Program-made: the position numbers and the translations under genes
Notes under the pieces: generated by a model
The model's input: the letters and a program-made list of their open reading frames with translations, nothing else
The model's database searches: none
Told to the model about the DNA's origin: nothing
Part shown: positions 8,221 through 10,035 of the stretch, one piece after another
Layout: the number at the start of each line of letters is the position of its first letter
Position numbering within the stretch: the stretch's first letter is position 1
NCBI GenBank assembly: GCA_001430745.1
Contig: KQ481997.1
Span: forward strand, 584,431-594,465
Reading direction: 5' to 3'
Length of the DNA stretch: 10,035 bases
From: Auxenochlorella pyrenoidosa
Lineage: Eukaryota > Chlorophyta > Trebouxiophyceae > Chlorellales > Chlorellaceae

Positions 8221-8258
8221 CTCGCTCACTCCTCCTTGGCTCGCTCACTCCTCCTTGG
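8221..8258. repeat. Perfect 19-bp tandem duplication across the RETICULATA-like stop codon
   Basis: The same 19-bp unit occupies 8221-8239 and 8240-8258. The inner copy encodes the final Lys-Glu-Glu codons, the TGA and a few UTR bases; the outer copy repeats them in the 3' UTR. Nineteen is not a multiple of three, so the second copy is in another frame. Confidence 0.9.
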
Positions 8259-10035
8259 CCGCCGCCTTCTGCACGCCCAGCGCCTTGACCAGCAGAACGT
8301 AGCTCATGCCGCCTGCCAGGTTGTTCAGGCCGCGCACCAGGGAGGTGTACAGTCGGAACAGGGTGGAGGGCAGCAGCGGCTGGAGCGCCTGCAGGGGGGC
8401 GGGGGTGGGGTTGGGTGGGGGGTTGTTTGCGTGTGTGGGATGGGACCGGACCCCCCGTCTGGTCGTCTGGTCGCGTTTGTGTGCGTGGTGGTGGTGACAG
8501 TGGGGTGGGTGGGTGGTGGTGGTGGTGGGGTGTGTGTGTGGGTGGGTGGGTGGGTGTGGGTGTGGGTGTGTGGAGGGGGGGGGGGCGGGCGCGCGCAGGG
8601 CAGCGCAGCCGGCAGCAGCACCTGCTGCCAGGGCAGCACACCACCACGGAAGCTGCAGCACAGGTGCCCTCAGAGCGGCAAGCACCAGCGGTGGGCGGTA
8701 CAGGCGACACATGCGGTATGGTACGGGACAGCTGGCTCACCATGTCGAGGCCGTTGATGACCTGGTACCGCGTGTTTGCTGACAGCGCCATGTGCAGGCT
8801 CCAGGCGCCCGCGTTGGCAAGGATGCTGGGCGGCTCGTTCTGCGGAGGGGGGCATGTGAGTGGGTGTGTGGGTGTTGGAGGGTGGGGGGTGGGTGTGGGG
8901 CTGAGGCGGCGGCGGGGCCTGGCAGGGACAGCGGGCTACAGCATCTAGGGGCTGCTAGGCGCACAGGTGCAGGACGGCAGCGGTCTGCGTGCTTTCTGTT
9001 CTGCGGCAGAGCCTGGCCGCAGAGGGAGGTTGGAAGGGGTCGAGGCAGGGTTTCATCCACATATCAGCAAAGATCAGAACTACCTCACCGGGGTGGAGTA
9101 TGATGGGTCCATCTTCTTGCGCAGCTTGAGCAGGCCGTTGGAGGTGGCGGTGCCAATGACGCCGGCACCCAGGCCGATGATGCCGAAGATGAAGCCCTGG
9201 GGAGAGGCCGGGGGGTGGTGTGGGGTTGGGGGTGGGCGTGGGGTGGGTGTGGGTGTGGGTGTGGGTGTGGGAGAGGGGGGGAGGGGGGGGGCAGGCGCCT
9301 CTGCACAAGAGCGGCGTGGTGCGGAGCGTAGCAGTATAGCGTGAAGGGCGACGCGCCGGTATCGTCCTATGCCTGCCCGTGCGCCCACCCCACCCCACCC
9401 CACCTTGTAAAGATAGTTGGTGAGGCGGGATCCAAGGCCAAAGCCCGGCTGGAAGCAGTGACCGGCTGCGGGTGGGGTGGCGGGTGGCAGCGAAGGGATC
9501 TCATAATGAAGCAGGCACTGCATTCTGGTGCTCAAGAGCCAGCAAGAAGGCAGCCCAAGACTCGGCCGCAGCAGGGCAAGTGCGGATCAGTCGGGACAGC
9601 CGAGAGGGTGACGACTGGGAGGCGAGCGGGGCCACGCTGGCAGCCGGGAGGAAAGGAACCGGGTGCGGCAAGCGTGCCACCAAATGTCCCAGCTGGCCGC
9701 CAATCTACAGTGCAAGCAGGCCACGGCTTGCCGCATGCCGGGGCAAGGGCCGCCCGCGGGGGCGGCCAGCGCCTGGGCGGCAGCAACCAACAAGCCAGGC
9801 AGGGAGGCGGGCGAGCAGGCGGGCGGGCAGGCTGCTCACTGGGCGCCCCCCACTTGAGGAGGTAGTGGTCCCCGAACAGCTTAGTGAGGAAGGAGGCCTG
9901 GGCGGCGCCGCCGGCGCCGGCAGCCACGGGGGCCAGCAGGTAGACGGCCGAGAAGTTGATGATGGAGCCCACAACCAGGGTGGCAAACACAAAGTCCAGC
10001 TCGTTCAGGCCCCAGTTGGGGCGGGTGGCCTGCGC
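8245..10035 (-). CDS. RETICULATA / RETICULATA-related chloroplast membrane protein (DUF3411), C-terminal part, 5' end outside window
   Basis: Minus-strand exons 10035-9840 (may begin at 10029 after a GCGCAG acceptor), 9465-9404, 9196-9089, 8839-8741 and 8388-8245, giving 202 residues to the TGA. Seen: NELDFVFATLVVGSIINFSA into a hydrophobic segment (about 15-41); FGDHYLLKWG; GHCFQPGFGLGSRLTNYLYK (67-86); a Gly-rich hydrophobic helix GFIFGIIGLGAGVIGTATSN (87-106); KLRKKMDP; NEPPSILANAGAW...LSANTRYQVINGLD (123-154); and SLVRGLNNLAGGMSYVLLVKALGV near the end. The PGFGLGSRLTNY, GxGAGVIGTATSN and SxNxRYQxxNGxD blocks are diagnostic of DUF3411. Known: Arabidopsis RE/RER proteins sit in plastid membranes and affect leaf mesophyll development, and one member has been linked to basic amino acid transport; which role applies to an alga is unknown. 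The missing N-terminus would carry the transit peptide. The stop codon lies inside a 19-bp tandem duplication. Confidence 0.92.
8391..8600 (+). repeat. G/T-rich low-complexity tract in the last intron of the RETICULATA-like gene
   Basis: The intron is 8389-8740 (352 nt). It holds GGGTGG, GGT, GT and GGGTGT repeats at about 8499-8572 and a G11 run at 8575-8585. On the sense strand it is CA/C-rich and lies on the acceptor side. Long apparent open frames across it are an effect of this bias. Confidence 0.85.
8843..8905 (+). repeat. G/T-rich tract in the preceding intron of the RETICULATA-like gene
   Basis: It lies in intron 8840-9088 next to the acceptor on the sense strand, with GGGTGTGTGGGTGTTGG-like and GGGTGGGTGTGGGG-like sequence resembling the tracts in the neighbouring introns. 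Confidence 0.8.
9197..9291 (+). repeat. G/T-rich tract with (GGGTGT)4GGG in intron 9197-9403
   Basis: A perfect hexamer array (GGGTGT)4GGG spans 9245-9271, flanked by GGGG and GGGTGG runs. It is on the acceptor side of the 207-nt intron. The plus strand could fold as a G-quadruplex; the sense RNA is C/A-rich. Confidence 0.88.
9384..9403 (-). other. G-quadruplex-capable run at a 5' splice site
   Basis: On the sense strand the exon ends ...TACAAG at 9404 and the intron begins GT followed by three GGGG-T units and a closing GGG. Four G-runs separated by single T loops fit the strict quadruplex pattern and include the bases the U1 snRNA must pair with. Confidence 0.75.
9466..9839 (-). other. Intron between the first two visible exons of the RETICULATA-like gene (374 nt)
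   Basis: It starts GTGAGC after a phase-1 exon end and ends CCCGCAG. It contains GCGGGC/GGCGGGC-type short repeats near the donor (about 9803-9830 on the plus strand) and no recognisable gene. Confidence 0.8.

Larger units (their letters stand above)
7382..8244. other. Convergent 3' UTR region between stress-protein and RETICULATA-like genes
   Basis: These 863 bp separate two stop codons facing each other. With the TGTAA signals at 7774-7787 the stress-protein 3' UTR is about 400 nt and the RETICULATA-like 3' UTR about 470 nt, and they meet at one small palindrome. Two perfect hairpins lie near the stress-protein stop. No protein-coding gene or RNA gene was recognised. Confidence 0.6.

Noticed and set aside
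8494..8600. Telomere-like or CRISPR-like array
   Set aside because: The repeats are degenerate G/T microsatellite with no spacers, and GGGTGT is not the TTTAGGG plant/algal telomere unit.
7952..8791. Long minus-strand open frame spanning the G/T-rich tract (279 codons)
   Set aside because: It runs through intron repeats (Pro/Thr/His runs) and through two real exons in part out of frame. The spliced RETICULATA-like model explains the conserved segments.

Overview
This window looks like nuclear DNA of a green alga (Chlorophyta), most likely a Chlorella-like trebouxiophyte. The evidence is high GC, genes cut into many short exons (42-176 nt) by GT-AG introns of about 130-370 nt, TGTAA-type polyadenylation signals, and plant-type plastid protein families. 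The species assignment is inference. No mobile element, rRNA, tRNA or CRISPR array was seen.

I reconstructed four spliced protein-coding genes by joining conserved protein segments across splice sites; reading frame is kept at every junction. From left to right: (1) minus strand, 8-1728, the N-terminal 166 residues of a Y-family DNA polymerase eta (translesion synthesis), running off the left edge. (2) Minus strand, 2551-4942, a complete nine-exon gene for a 230-residue plastid-targeted rhodanese-domain protein resembling plant STR14. (3) Plus strand, 5789-7381, a complete five-exon universal stress protein of 162 residues with a degenerate nucleotide-binding motif. (4) Minus strand, 8245-10035, the C-terminal 202 residues of a RETICULATA/RETICULATA-related (DUF3411) chloroplast membrane protein, running off the right edge.

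Between genes: 1729-2550 holds the rhodanese 3' end (TGTAA signal at 2274-2278) and the polymerase eta upstream region. 4943-5788 is a shared divergent upstream region for the rhodanese and stress-protein genes, with a short 12-bp-periodic repeat. 7382-8244 lies between the convergent stress-protein and RETICULATA genes; a small palindrome in it supplies a TGTAA signal to each strand.

The genes are not an operon and no single pathway joins them. Two are plastid proteins (rhodanese, RETICULATA-like), one is a nuclear DNA-damage-tolerance polymerase, and one is a stress-associated protein. I did not find a new multi-gene system. The most unusual signals are at RNA level: the palindromic double poly(A) signal, a G-quadruplex-capable run abutting a 5' splice site, related G/T-rich tracts in three consecutive introns of one gene, a NAGNAG acceptor, competing in-phase donors in the rhodanese transit region, and a 19-bp tandem duplication across a stop codon.
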